Source: Alphaproteobacteria bacterium
Lineage (GTDB): Bacteria; Pseudomonadota; Alphaproteobacteria; Rhizobiales; Xanthobacteraceae
Assembly: GCA_005885285.1 (NCBI GenBank)
Contig: VAZG01000195.1
Span: 1 to 32,069 of the forward strand
Direction of reading: 5' to 3'
Length of the DNA stretch: 32,069 bases
Positions 23,389 to 32,069 of the stretch are shown one piece after another; the first letter of the stretch is position 1; every line of letters begins with the position of its first letter. The translations under genes were made by a program, and so were the position numbers. The notes under the pieces were generated by a model. That model ran no database searches. It was not told the origin of the DNA and worked only from the letters and a program-made list of their open reading frames with translations.

Positions 23389-24561
23389 TCATCGCGTCGT
23401 GGGCGGCGTGCTGAGCCTGGCCGAAAGGATCACTTTGCCGGCATCTTCGTAATGGGTGTCGCGGGCCTGAATCTGCTGCGCAATCGTGTGCATGTCGCGG
23501 AAACGCCGCTCGAACGGGTTTGCGGCGAACACGGCGGTGGCGCCTGTCATATGATAGGCGGTATCGACCACGGAAGCCGACTGATGAATGGTCCAGGTCG
23601 TGGCAATGCGCAGCGCAATGCGATGCGCCTCCGTGACGGGATCGCCGCGTGCGAGGTCGCGCCAGACTTCCCCCGCCGTCGCATAGAGATAGGCGCGCGC
23701 CGCGCGCAAGGTGGCCTCGGTCCGTCCGATCAACCCCTGCACGGCGCTGTTGTCGCGCATCGCTGCCAGTCCCTGCGGCTGCTTGCTGCGCGCAAGCTCG
23801 ATCGCGGCATCGAGCGTAGAGCGCGCCACGCCCACCGCGGTGGCGGCAAAACCCATGCCGAACACCGCATTGGTGGTGAGCTTGTAGAGCGGGCCTTTTT
23901 CGCGGCACGCGGAGGGATCGTCGCGAAGTGCCGCAAATTTGTCCGGGATGAAGAGATTGTCGACCGAATAGGAGTCGGTGCCGGTGCCCTTGAGCCCGAT
24001 GACGTCCCAGACGTCGTACATCGTGGCGCTCGTCACCGGGAACAGGATGGTGCGGATTTCCGGCGCGCCGCTCGGCTTTTTCCGCTGGCTGCCGTCGGCC
24101 TCAACGACGCGCACATGCGCGCCAAGCCAGCTCGCCTGCCGCGAGCCGGAGGCAAAGTCCCAGCGCGCGCTGGCCCGGTAGCCGCCGGGAACGGCGTGGA
24201 CTTCATGGGCGATCGCGCCCCAGGCCAGGATCCCGGGCGGCGTGTTGAAAATTTCGCCGGCGGCATCGGGGTCGAGGTAGGCCGCGGTCATCGCGCAGAC
24301 GCTGCATTGCCCAAGGCACCAGGCGGTGGAGGCGTCGGCCTTGGCGATCTCCTCCTGCATCTGCATGAAGATTTCGAGCGGCGCCTCCGCCCCCCCGAGG
24401 CTCTGCGGCAACAGAACCCGGTACAGCCCGTTCTCGATCAGGGCGGAGGTCACCGCGGGCGTCAAGCGCCGCGTGCGCTCGATCTCATCGGCCTCGCGCG
24501 AGATCAGGGGCTGCAATGCCCGGGCGCGCTCGACGAGATCCAGACCGGGATGCTTGCTCAT
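23389..24561 (-). CDS. Acyl-CoA dehydrogenase-like flavoprotein (group D monooxygenase type)
   Basis: A 390-residue protein with the three-domain acyl-CoA dehydrogenase fold. The N-terminal helices (LVERARALQPLISREADEIERTRRLTPAVTSALIENGLYRVLLPQSLGGAE) and the middle domain with GGYRASARWDFASGSRQASWLGAHV and DVWDVIGLKGTGTDSYSVDNLFIPD match the subgroup related to HpaH/DszC-like flavin-dependent monooxygenases rather than classic beta-oxidation enzymes, since the usual catalytic glutamate context is not evident. Late motifs include AYHMTGATAVFAANPFERRFRDMHTIAQQIQ. The reaction and substrate are unknown. A strong ribosome site (GGCGAGGAGACG) precedes ATG 24561. It stands alone on its strand, 179 bases upstream of the chemoreceptor gene. 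Confidence 0.88.
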   Translation of the reverse strand: MSKHPGLDLVERARALQPLISREADEIERTRRLTPAVTSALIENGLYRVLLPQSLGGAEAPLEIFMQMQEEIAKADASTAWCLGQCSVCAMTAAYLDPDAAGEIFNTPPGILAWGAIAHEVHAVPGGYRASARWDFASGSRQASWLGAHVRVVEADGSQRKKPSGAPEIRTILFPVTSATMYDVWDVIGLKGTGTDSYSVDNLFIPDKFAALRDDPSACREKGPLYKLTTNAVFGMGFAATAVGVARSTLDAAIELARSKQPQGLAAMRDNSAVQGLIGRTEATLRAARAYLYATAGEVWRDLARGDPVTEAHRIALRIATTWTIHQSASVVDTAYHMTGATAVFAANPFERRFRDMHTIAQQIQARDTHYEDAGKVILSARLSTPPTTR

Positions 24562-24644
24562 TCGTCTCCTCGCCCTTTTTATCGAGTGATCAATTAGAGG
24601 GCATGGTGGTCCATCTGACGCGGGAGGGCAAGATGGGGCGGCTT

Positions 24645-24749
24645 GTCATTCCGGGGCGCGAGCGAAGCGGGTGAACCCGGAATCTCGAGATTCCCCGATG
24701 CGCAATTGCGCATCTGAGGTCTGGTGCTTGCGCACCATCGCGGAACGAC
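24645..24749. repeat. Dispersed palindromic intergenic repeat (bradyrhizobial type)
   Basis: A 105-base element with nested dyads. The outer arms GTCATTCCG (24645-24653) and CGGAACGAC (24741-24749) pair with one mismatch. Inside are CCGGG/CCCGG (24651-24655, 24676-24680), GAATCTCGAGATTC (24680-24693), a perfect 18-bp palindrome GATGCGCAATTGCGCATC (24697-24714), and TGGTGC/GCACCA (24722-24727, 24732-24737). I recall closely similar sequences recurring between genes in Bradyrhizobium and Rhodopseudomonas. It sits between the acyl-CoA dehydrogenase-like gene and lepA, and may end the lepA transcript. Confidence 0.75.
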
Positions 24750-24761
24750 GGAGTCAATATT

Positions 24762-26573
<1,812 letters not shown>

Positions 26574-26592
26574 GGGCGCGGGATAGCATTCA

Positions 26593-26629
26593 CGCTTTGG
26601 CGCGGCAACCATATTGCCGCGTTTTAGCG
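26593..26629. promoter_or_regulatory. Long dyad in the lepA / glycosyltransferase divergent gap
   Basis: CGCGGCAA (26601-26608) and TTGCCGCG (26614-26621) form a perfect 8-bp stem with a 5-base loop, followed on the plus strand by TTTT. Outer arms CGCT (26593-26596) and AGCG (26626-26629) add four more pairs. On the plus strand it looks like a terminator placed in front of the glycosyltransferase gene; on the minus strand it lies just upstream of lepA. Confidence 0.45.
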
Positions 26630-26688
26630 GGGTTTGTTCACGCCAAGCTGATTCCACTTGTGTCAAAAACGCGCTACGCACTTCTGCC

Positions 26689-28281
26689 ATGTCGACTGCA
26701 TCATTATTGCCCGAGACTTCGCGTAAGCGCCGACGCTTAAGCGTCCGGCGGCTGGCGGCGTGGCTGGTCGCGCGCGCCACCAGTCCCAAGTCCGGCCTTT
26801 GGCTCGTGGTCAGCTTCGCGCTCGTGCATGGCCTGCTCTGGACCTTGATCCTGATCGATCTAAAAGCGGCGCAGGATGTCCATATGGACGTCGCGGAGGC
26901 GTTTGCCTGGGGACAGAAATTCCAGCTCGGTTACGGCAAGCATCCGCCGCTGGCCGGCTGGATCGCGGGATTGTGGTTCTATTTCTTTCCGGTCAAGGAT
27001 TGGGCGACCTACGCGCTGGCGATGACGACGCTCGGCATCGGGATAGTGATTTGCTGGTTCATTGCGCTGCGCGTGGTCGATCGCCGCCGCGCGTTCCTTG
27101 TCGTGGTGATGCTCGCGCTCTACCCGATCTTCAATTTCAAGGGCTTTAAGTACAACCCTGATCTGTTGCAGCTCGTCACCTTGCCGCTTGTCGTACTGGC
27201 CTATCTGCACGCGTTTGAGAAACGCACATGGCGATCCGGCATATGGCTGGGGCTCGCCGGCGCGCTCGCTCTGATGACGAAATATTGGGTGCTGACCATG
27301 ATCGGCGCCATTGGCCTTGCGGCGCTGATTCACCCCCAGCGACTAGAATTCCTGCGCTCGCCGGCGCCGTGGGTTGCGATCGCGACACTTGCGGTCGCGA
27401 TGATCCCGCATCTGATCTGGCTGAAGCAAGTCGACTTCGTGCCGCTGACTTATGCCGGCGACGTCTATGGCCTGTCGAGCCGCGCGCAAAGCGCCCAGCT
27501 TGTGCTCGGCTATGTCGGGCACAATCTGGCGCTGCTGGCGGTGCCAGTGGCGCTCGCGGCGCTGGCGCTATCGTTCCCTCGACCGCGACTTTCGCGAATA
27601 TGGTCGCCCGGCGCCAATCCGGGCGTGAACGTCTCGCATGCTCTCAACATCTGGATCATCCAGATCATTGTCGCGATCGGCCCCCCGCTCGGTGGCTTGA
27701 TCTTCACGATCTACATGAAAACCGATTGGGGAATTTCGCTGTTCTTCCTCACGCCGCTGGCGCTGGTCGCAATGCCCCGCTTGCGCATTCACGAACGCGC
27801 ACTGTTTCGCATCACCCTGATCTGGCTCGTGCTCACGCTCGCGACGTTGGCCGCTGCACCCGCCATCGCCGAGCGCGAGATGGAGGATAATCCCAACGCT
27901 GCCAACAGCTATGGGGCGCGCTCGCAACTCGCCCGCGAGCTCACGCAAGCGTGGCGCGAACGGTTTGGTTCGCGCTGGGCGGTAGTCGCCGGCACGACGG
28001 AAGTCGGCGAGCCCATGACGTTCTACAGCCCCGATCATCCGGCGCCGTTCACGCCGGGCGAACTCTGGTCGTCGGGGTTGACTTCGCTTGATGAAGCCCA
28101 GCGGCTCGGCTTCATCGGCATCTGCGATACCACCGATGGGCGGTTGCCCGCTTGCGAAGCCTGGATGGCACAGCATGCCAAAGGTGCCGAGCAATTGGTG
28201 ATGACCACGCAGCGCTTTTACCGCGGCCATCCGGGGCCGGCGATCAATTGGAAAATCTATATTGCCCCACCCGCGAAATAG
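26689..28281 (+). CDS. Glycosyltransferase family 39 / ArnT-like membrane protein
   Basis: A 530-residue integral membrane protein with about ten helices. The N-terminal part holds the PMT_2-type luminal loop [39 protein letters not shown], where an acidic pair followed by Y-x-K-H-P-P is typical of GT-C enzymes that use lipid-linked sugars. A soluble C-terminal tail begins near [36 protein letters not shown]. It probably adds a sugar to a lipid or envelope glycan on the periplasmic side; donor and acceptor are unknown. ATG 26689 is chosen over 26614, which would overlap the upstream hairpin. It is divergent from lepA, with the SDR gene 44 bases downstream. Confidence 0.88.
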   Translation: MSTASLLPETSRKRRRLSVRRLAAWLVARATSPKSGLWLVVSFALVHGLLWTLILIDLKAAQDVHMDVAEAFAWGQKFQLGYGKHPPLAGWIAGLWFYFFPVKDWATYALAMTTLGIGIVICWFIALRVVDRRRAFLVVVMLALYPIFNFKGFKYNPDLLQLVTLPLVVLAYLHAFEKRTWRSGIWLGLAGALALMTKYWVLTMIGAIGLAALIHPQRLEFLRSPAPWVAIATLAVAMIPHLIWLKQVDFVPLTYAGDVYGLSSRAQSAQLVLGYVGHNLALLAVPVALAALALSFPRPRLSRIWSPGANPGVNVSHALNIWIIQIIVAIGPPLGGLIFTIYMKTDWGISLFFLTPLALVAMPRLRIHERALFRITLIWLVLTLATLAAAPAIAEREMEDNPNAANSYGARSQLARELTQAWRERFGSRWAVVAGTTEVGEPMTFYSPDHPAPFTPGELWSSGLTSLDEAQRLGFIGICDTTDGRLPACEAWMAQHAKGAEQLVMTTQRFYRGHPGPAINWKIYIAPPAK

Positions 28282-28325
28282 GCGGTCGGCAGCCTAGCTG
28301 AACAGGAATTGCAAAGGGCCCGCAC

Positions 28326-29123
28326 ATGGATCTCGATCTGACCGGAAAGGTCGCACTGGTTAGCGGTTCGACGCGGGGTCTCGGGTTCGCATCGGCCGCG
28401 GGGCTCGCCCAAATGGGCGCGGAAGTCATCATCAACGGGCGAGGCGATGCCGCCGTCACGGAAGCCATGGCGAAGATCAGGCAATCTTCGCCTTCGGCCA
28501 AATTGCATGGAGCCGTTTTCGATCTCGCCAGCGCCGAAGGCTGCGCCGCTCTCGTGGCGGAGTTTCCCGAGGTCGATATCCTCGTCAACAATCTCGGATT
28601 CTACGAGCCGAAAGCCTTCTTCGATATCGAGGACGGCGACTGGATGAGAATGTTCGAAGTCAACGTGATGAGCGCCGTGCGTCTGACGCGGCATTATCTG
28701 AAGCGGATGCTGGACCACAAGCAATGGGGCCGCGTCGTGTTCGTCTCGAGCGAATCCGGCATCTATGTTCCCAAGGAGATGGTGCATTACGGCTTCTCGA
28801 AAGCCGCACTGCTCTACATCGCCCGCGGCGCCGCCGAGCAGACCAAGTCGACCGGCATCACCGTGAATTCGGTGCTGCCGGGCCCGACCTGGGTCGAGCT
28901 GACGTCGACCCGGCTTTCGTCCCGCGCCGAGGCCATGGGAACGAGCGTCGATGATCTCGTGGCGCGCACGTTCAGCGAACGCCGGCCGGGGTCGCTGTTG
29001 CAGCGTTACGCGAAGCCCGAGGAGATCGCCAACCTGATCTGCTATCTCTGTTCCAAGGCCTCGAGCGCCACCAACGGCGCGGCCTTGCGCGCCGATGGCG
29101 GCATCGTCACCAATCCGTTTTGA
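28326..29123 (+). CDS. SDR family oxidoreductase
   Basis: A 265-residue short-chain dehydrogenase/reductase. The cofactor site is a variant, ALVSGSTRGLGFASA (TGxxxGxG type, near residues 10-22). NNLG is the NNAG-like motif, followed by catalytic serine in FVSSESG and the YxxxK pair in HYGFSKAAL. The C-terminal VLPGPTWVELTSTR and ALRADGGIVTNPF are as in many classical SDRs. It reduces or oxidises a carbonyl or alcohol with NAD(P)H; the substrate is unknown. It starts 44 bases after the glycosyltransferase stop, with AAAGGG 7 bases before the ATG, and may be co-transcribed with it. Confidence 0.94.
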   Translation: MDLDLTGKVALVSGSTRGLGFASAAGLAQMGAEVIINGRGDAAVTEAMAKIRQSSPSAKLHGAVFDLASAEGCAALVAEFPEVDILVNNLGFYEPKAFFDIEDGDWMRMFEVNVMSAVRLTRHYLKRMLDHKQWGRVVFVSSESGIYVPKEMVHYGFSKAALLYIARGAAEQTKSTGITVNSVLPGPTWVELTSTRLSSRAEAMGTSVDDLVARTFSERRPGSLLQRYAKPEEIANLICYLCSKASSATNGAALRADGGIVTNPF

Positions 29124-29170
29124 AGCTATCTCCGTCATCCCTGCGTTGCGCAGCGATGACGGAGATAGCT
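29124..29170. terminator. Bidirectional hairpin between SDR and ptsH
   Basis: AGCTATCTCCGTCAT (29124-29138) and ATGACGGAGATAGCT (29156-29170) are perfect 15-bp arms. An inner CTGCG-TTG-CGCAG stem lies between them. It starts at the SDR stop and ends 8 bases before the ptsH stop, so it could end both convergent transcripts. There is no long T-run. The sequence may also belong to a dispersed repeat family. Confidence 0.7.
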
Positions 29171-29178
29171 CGTGCGGA

Positions 29179-29508
29179 CTACATGCTCTCTTCGTTGAAT
29201 TTGCTTTCGACGAGTTCGCCGATGGCTTTGACCGCGGCCTCGGCTTCAGGGCCGATCGCGGAGACCACGATCGTGGTCCCGGGCGCTGCCGACAGCATCA
29301 TCAGTCCCATGATCGAGGTGCCGCCGACGGTCTCGCCGCCGCGCGTCACCCAGACTTCGGCATTGAAGCGCTCGACGGTCTGGACGAATTTAGCGGAGGC
29401 GCGCGCGTGCAGTCCGCGTTTGTTGATGATGAGAAGCTCGCGGGAGATGGCGCCTGCCGGCACGCGCGGCCCGGGAATATTTTCGGGCGCCGGGACGTCG
29501 TCGTTCAT
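29179..29508 (-). CDS. ptsH: HPr family phosphocarrier protein
   Basis: A 109-residue HPr-like protein. The active histidine is His34 in RGLHARASAKF, and Ser65 in GGTSIMGLMML is the site used by HPr kinase. The spacing between them (31 residues) equals that of His15-Ser46 in Bacillus HPr. An N-terminal extension of about 20 residues (MNDDVPAPENIPGPRV) precedes the domain, as in some rhizobial HPr proteins. It takes a phosphate from EI and passes it to EIIA proteins in a regulatory PTS. The start overlaps the manX stop by four bases (ATGA). The gene is the last of the chvG operon visible here. Confidence 0.95.
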   Translation of the reverse strand: MNDDVPAPENIPGPRVPAGAISRELLIINKRGLHARASAKFVQTVERFNAEVWVTRGGETVGGTSIMGLMMLSAAPGTTIVVSAIGPEAEAAVKAIGELVESKFNEESM

Positions 29509-29906
29509 TTGCCGGCGAGCACCCGGCTGGCGATGGTGACGTATTTGCGGCCGGCTTCCTGGGCCATGGCGATGGCGTCGGGCAGCGAGCGCTCCTCGCG
29601 GACCTTGGCGAGCTTGACCAGCATGGGAAGATTGATGCCTGCGAGCACTTCGACTTTGGGGCGGCTCATGCAGGAGATCGCGAGGTTGGAAGGCGTGCCG
29701 CCGAACATGTCGGTCAGGATGGCGACGCCGTCGCCGGAATCGACGCGGTTAACCGCTTCGATAATGTCACTTCGACACAAATCGGAATCGTCCTCGGCAC
29801 CGATCGTGACCGCTTCGATTTGTTTTTGAGGACCCATGACATGTTCGAGCGCTGCCCGGAACTCGTCGGCAAGGCGCCCATGGGTCACCAGTACTAGGCC
29901 AATCAT
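29505..29906 (-). CDS. manX: PTS EIIA component, mannose family (EIIA-Man)
   Basis: A 133-residue EIIA-Man protein. MIGLVLVTHGRLADEF carries the phosphorylatable His9, and AILTDMFGGTPSNLAI is the conserved second motif. There is no EIIB domain and no EIIB/EIIC gene nearby, so it cannot move sugar by itself; it is likely a signalling component of the incomplete PTS known from Rhizobiales. The track start at 29963 is too early; ATG 29906 has a perfect GAGGAG ribosome site 6-7 bases upstream. The 131-base spacer before it follows the hprK stop. HPr is encoded immediately downstream with an ATGA overlap. Confidence 0.94.
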   Translation of the reverse strand: MIGLVLVTHGRLADEFRAALEHVMGPQKQIEAVTIGAEDDSDLCRSDIIEAVNRVDSGDGVAILTDMFGGTPSNLAISCMSRPKVEVLAGINLPMLVKLAKVREERSLPDAIAMAQEAGRKYVTIASRVLAGK

Positions 29907-30037
29907 CGGAAACTCCTCGCGGGTGCTTTTTGGTGCACCGCACGAACGCGCCACTTTGACCATCCAGAGCCCCTGCGCAAGAGGGGATGTTTGCGGATCT
30001 CCCTTGATCGGATGGGAAGTGGGGGAGCTGCGACGGT

Positions 30038-30565
30038 CTATTCGGTCGCGATAGTGGGCCTGATATGGTTACCAATCCCCTTCATACAATCGGCGGAATG
30101 GTTAACGGAAGATGAACTTTCGGTTGTCGTCAGCACAGCAACAACCAGTGGCAACGGCGGATAGCCCTCTCCCACGGGGATTCTCGGTATCAAAACACCG
30201 AAAATGTCCGTGATAAGCGCTTCCGGTGATGGCAGTCGCTCGGCATCGGCCGCCGCGAGATCGACCACGAGACCGACCACAGCTTCCTCGGCAAACTCGC
30301 AACGGCGAATGCCGAGCCCGCGGATCTCGATCAGGCCGGCCAATTCCGGCGCGGTGCGCACGCGCAATTGTCCTCCACCTGTGTCCAGATGGACACGGTC
30401 GTCGCCGACCAAAATGGCCGGCGCGATCTGCCCGGAACGACCGCTGGTGATGAGATCGAAGGCAAGGCGCGACTTGCCCGAGCCTGACGGCCCGCGGATC
30501 AGGACGCCGCGATTTCCGATCCTGACCGCGGACGCGTGGATGCTCGCACCAGCGGCGTCCGTCAT
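30038..30565 (-). CDS. hprK: HPr kinase/phosphorylase, short alphaproteobacterial form
   Basis: A 175-residue protein with the kinase domain of HprK only, as usual in Alphaproteobacteria; Firmicute HprK is about 310 residues. The P-loop is GPSGSGKS (residues 25-32), ILVGDDRV matches the ADD-type catalytic motif, and LIEIRGLGIRR is the HprK signature. It phosphorylates and dephosphorylates the regulatory serine of HPr, here probably Ser65. The C-terminal tail (SADCMKGIGNHIRPTIATE) is somewhat longer than usual. ATG 30565 overlaps the chvG stop (ATGA), so it is translationally coupled to the sensor kinase. The track start at 30652 lies inside chvG. Confidence 0.93.
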   Translation of the reverse strand: MTDAAGASIHASAVRIGNRGVLIRGPSGSGKSRLAFDLITSGRSGQIAPAILVGDDRVHLDTGGGQLRVRTAPELAGLIEIRGLGIRRCEFAEEAVVGLVVDLAAADAERLPSPEALITDIFGVLIPRIPVGEGYPPLPLVVAVLTTTESSSSVNHSADCMKGIGNHIRPTIATE

Positions 30566-32069
30566 GGCGCCGGCAGCCTGACCACGAAGCGGGCACCAGC
30601 AATCGTCGCCTCGCCATCGGACCCGACCGCGCCGGCGCGGTTCTCGGCCCAAATGCGACCGCCATGCGCCTCCATGATCTGTTTCGAGATCGACAGGCCG
30701 AGCCCTGAATTCTGTCCAAAACCCTGATGCGGACGGTCGGTGTAGAAGCGCTCGAACACCCGCTCCAATGCGTCCGGGCGAATCCCGGGTCCATCGTCGT
30801 CGACGATGATTTCGATGTCGGAACGCGCCCGCCGGCAGGTGATGCGCACCTTGCCGCCGGCGTTGGAGAATGACTGCGCGTTGGACAACAGGTTGGAGAT
30901 CACCTGTCCGAGCCGCGAATCGTGCCCCGGCACCGAGAAGGTGTCGGCCGGGCCTCTGCCTTCGAAGCGGGCTTCGACGGTGACGTCATGGCCGAGCCGG
31001 GTTTCGTTGGCGACCGAGACCAGCGTCGTCAGCAGCCGGCGCAAATCGACCGGCTCCATGTCCTGGCGCTGCAACTCGGCATCGAGCCGGCTGGCATCGG
31101 AAATATCCGAGATCAGCCGGTCGAGCCGCTTGACGTCGTGTTCGATGACCGCGAGTAGCCGCGCGCGGCTGTTCTCGTTGCGCGCCAACGGCAGCGTCTC
31201 GACCGCCGAGCGCAGCGACGTCAGCGGGTTCTTCAATTCATGAGCGACATCGGCGGCGAACATCTCGATCGCCTCGATACGGTTATAGAGCGCGTCCGTC
31301 ATGTCGCGCAGTGCGCCGGAGAGATGGCCGATCTCGTCGCGGCGGCGGGTGAAGTCGGGAATTTCGACACGGGTCTTGATGCGGCGGCGGACGTGATCGG
31401 CGCTGTCGGCGAGCCGGCGCACGGGTCCTGCGATGGTGCTCGCAAGCAGCAGCGACAGCAGGATCATGACGGCGGATGCGACGCCGCCGACCTTCAGGAT
31501 CGCAAGCCGTTCGGCGGTCACCATCTGGTCGATATCGTCGCCCTGCGTCGAGAGCATCAAGGCGCCGTGAATCGTTCGAGACCGCAACACCGGGACGGCG
31601 ACCGAGACGATCACCTCGCCGCGCAAGTTGACCCGCACCATGCTGCGCTTCTGGCCTTTGAGCGCGTCCGCAACTTCCTCGTAGCCCTTGCCGTTTTCCG
31701 GGCCGAGTTCGCGGTAGAGCGGGAGGTCGCCGCGGTTGAGCCAGGTGCGGACCGCGATCATCGCGCGCTCGGCGATGTTCGGCTTCTCCGAAGACGGCGG
31801 CGGCAGGTCGAAGCGCAGCACATTTTCGAGATTGCGGCTGTCGAGGATCTGCCCGCCGCCGGGATCGTAGATCCGGGCACGGGTCTTGGTCGGCGAGATC
31901 AGCGTGCGCAGAACCGGCGCGACGCGCTCCGGATTGATCGGAAAATCGAGCCCGGACTGTTCGTCCGGCGCGCCATAGCTCTCGCCGGGCTTGAGGTCGA
32001 GCAGCCGGTCGGGATCGATGGTGATGGCGTTGGTCTGGACGGTCGCGGAAGCTGCGATCGCGCCGGCAA
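30562..32069 (-). CDS. chvG: ChvG-type sensor histidine kinase (5' end outside the window)
   Basis: The frame is open from the stop to the window edge, so the track start at 31821 (a GTG codon) is internal. About 502 residues are visible. The upstream part reads ...LLDLKPGESYGAPDEQSGLDFPINPERVAPVLRTLISPTKTRARIYDPGGGQILDSRNL, which is the typical ChvG periplasmic sensor region. A membrane helix (VGGVASAVMILLSLLLASTIAG) and HAMP follow, then the phospho-acceptor motif HELKNPLTSLRSAVE and ATPase motifs (NLLSNAQSFS, DDDGPGI, GLGLSISKQI). ChvG with ChvI controls envelope, acid and host-related genes in Rhizobiales; chvI should lie just outside the window. The stop overlaps hprK by four bases. Confidence 0.95.
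   Translation of the reverse strand, partial: AGAIAASATVQTNAITIDPDRLLDLKPGESYGAPDEQSGLDFPINPERVAPVLRTLISPTKTRARIYDPGGGQILDSRNLENVLRFDLPPPSSEKPNIAERAMIAVRTWLNRGDLPLYRELGPENGKGYEEVADALKGQKRSMVRVNLRGEVIVSVAVPVLRSRTIHGALMLSTQGDDIDQMVTAERLAILKVGGVASAVMILLSLLLASTIAGPVRRLADSADHVRRRIKTRVEIPDFTRRRDEIGHLSGALRDMTDALYNRIEAIEMFAADVAHELKNPLTSLRSAVETLPLARNENSRARLLAVIEHDVKRLDRLISDISDASRLDAELQRQDMEPVDLRRLLTTLVSVANETRLGHDVTVEARFEGRGPADTFSVPGHDSRLGQVISNLLSNAQSFSNAGGKVRITCRRARSDIEIIVDDDGPGIRPDALERVFERFYTDRPHQGFGQNSGLGLSISKQIMEAHGGRIWAENRAGAVGSDGEATIAGARFVVRLPAP

Noticed and set aside
23284-24597. 437-codon plus-strand ORF antisense to the acyl-CoA dehydrogenase-like gene
   Set aside because: Shadow frame; no domain, and the minus-strand frame has a ribosome site and a complete flavoprotein.

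Overview
The window looks like a chromosomal segment of an alphaproteobacterium in the Bradyrhizobium / Rhodopseudomonas group (Nitrobacteraceae). The basis is high GC with strong GC3, the chvG-hprK-manX-ptsH gene order, two matches to the alphaproteobacterial EcfG stress promoter, and dispersed inverted repeats of a type common in Bradyrhizobium. The genus call is inference from gene content, not from a marker gene or a search. I see no rRNA, tRNA, CRISPR array, insertion sequence, integrase or phage gene. No gap between genes exceeds about 220 bases.

Layout. (1) 1-3859, plus strand: a tightly coupled operon of an NMT1/SsuA-like ABC importer (binding-protein C-terminus, ATPase, permease), a D-2-hydroxyacid dehydrogenase and a secreted two-domain AprI/Inh-type protease-inhibitor-like protein. 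(2) 4033-5880: an FtsH-type membrane AAA protease, probably a paralog of the housekeeping copy. (3) 6038-7733: a DGPF/YCII protein and its ECF42 sigma factor, preceded by a sequence matching the ECF42 promoter. (4) 7785-9912: a tautomerase, an unrecognised 126-residue protein behind a consensus EcfG promoter, a DUF4239 membrane protein and a 56-residue protein missing from the ORF track. (5) 10027-13063, minus strand: radC, map and an MscS-family channel. (6) 13283-15522, plus strand: a K+/H+ antiporter and a small exported PepSY protein with a candidate EcfG promoter. (7) 15545-19727, minus strand: molybdate uptake genes modA-modB-modC, an exported unknown protein, a free-standing molbindin, and the murein endopeptidase mepA. 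(8) 19847-24561: a DUF1801 protein, an RDD membrane protein, a chemoreceptor and an acyl-CoA-dehydrogenase-like flavoprotein. (9) 24645-24749: a dispersed repeat. (10) 24762-29123: lepA, a GT39-type glycosyltransferase and an SDR oxidoreductase. (11) 29179-32069, minus strand: the regulatory chvG-hprK-manX-ptsH operon, with chvG running off the window.

How genes work together. modABC plus the molbindin form a molybdate import and storage module; ModC ends right after the ATPase domain and lacks the usual C-terminal Mop/TOBE part, while a separate Mop protein is encoded upstream. ChvG (envelope/acid sensor), HPr kinase, EIIA-Man and HPr form the incomplete regulatory PTS typical of Rhizobiales. 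The DGPF-ECF42 pair is probably a self-activating sigma-factor unit. Much of the window is ordinary core genome. The points most worth a second look are the promoter matches, the split Mop/ModC arrangement with its coupled unknown exported protein, the protease-inhibitor-like gene fused by overlap to a transport operon, and several long perfect inverted repeats in the gaps.
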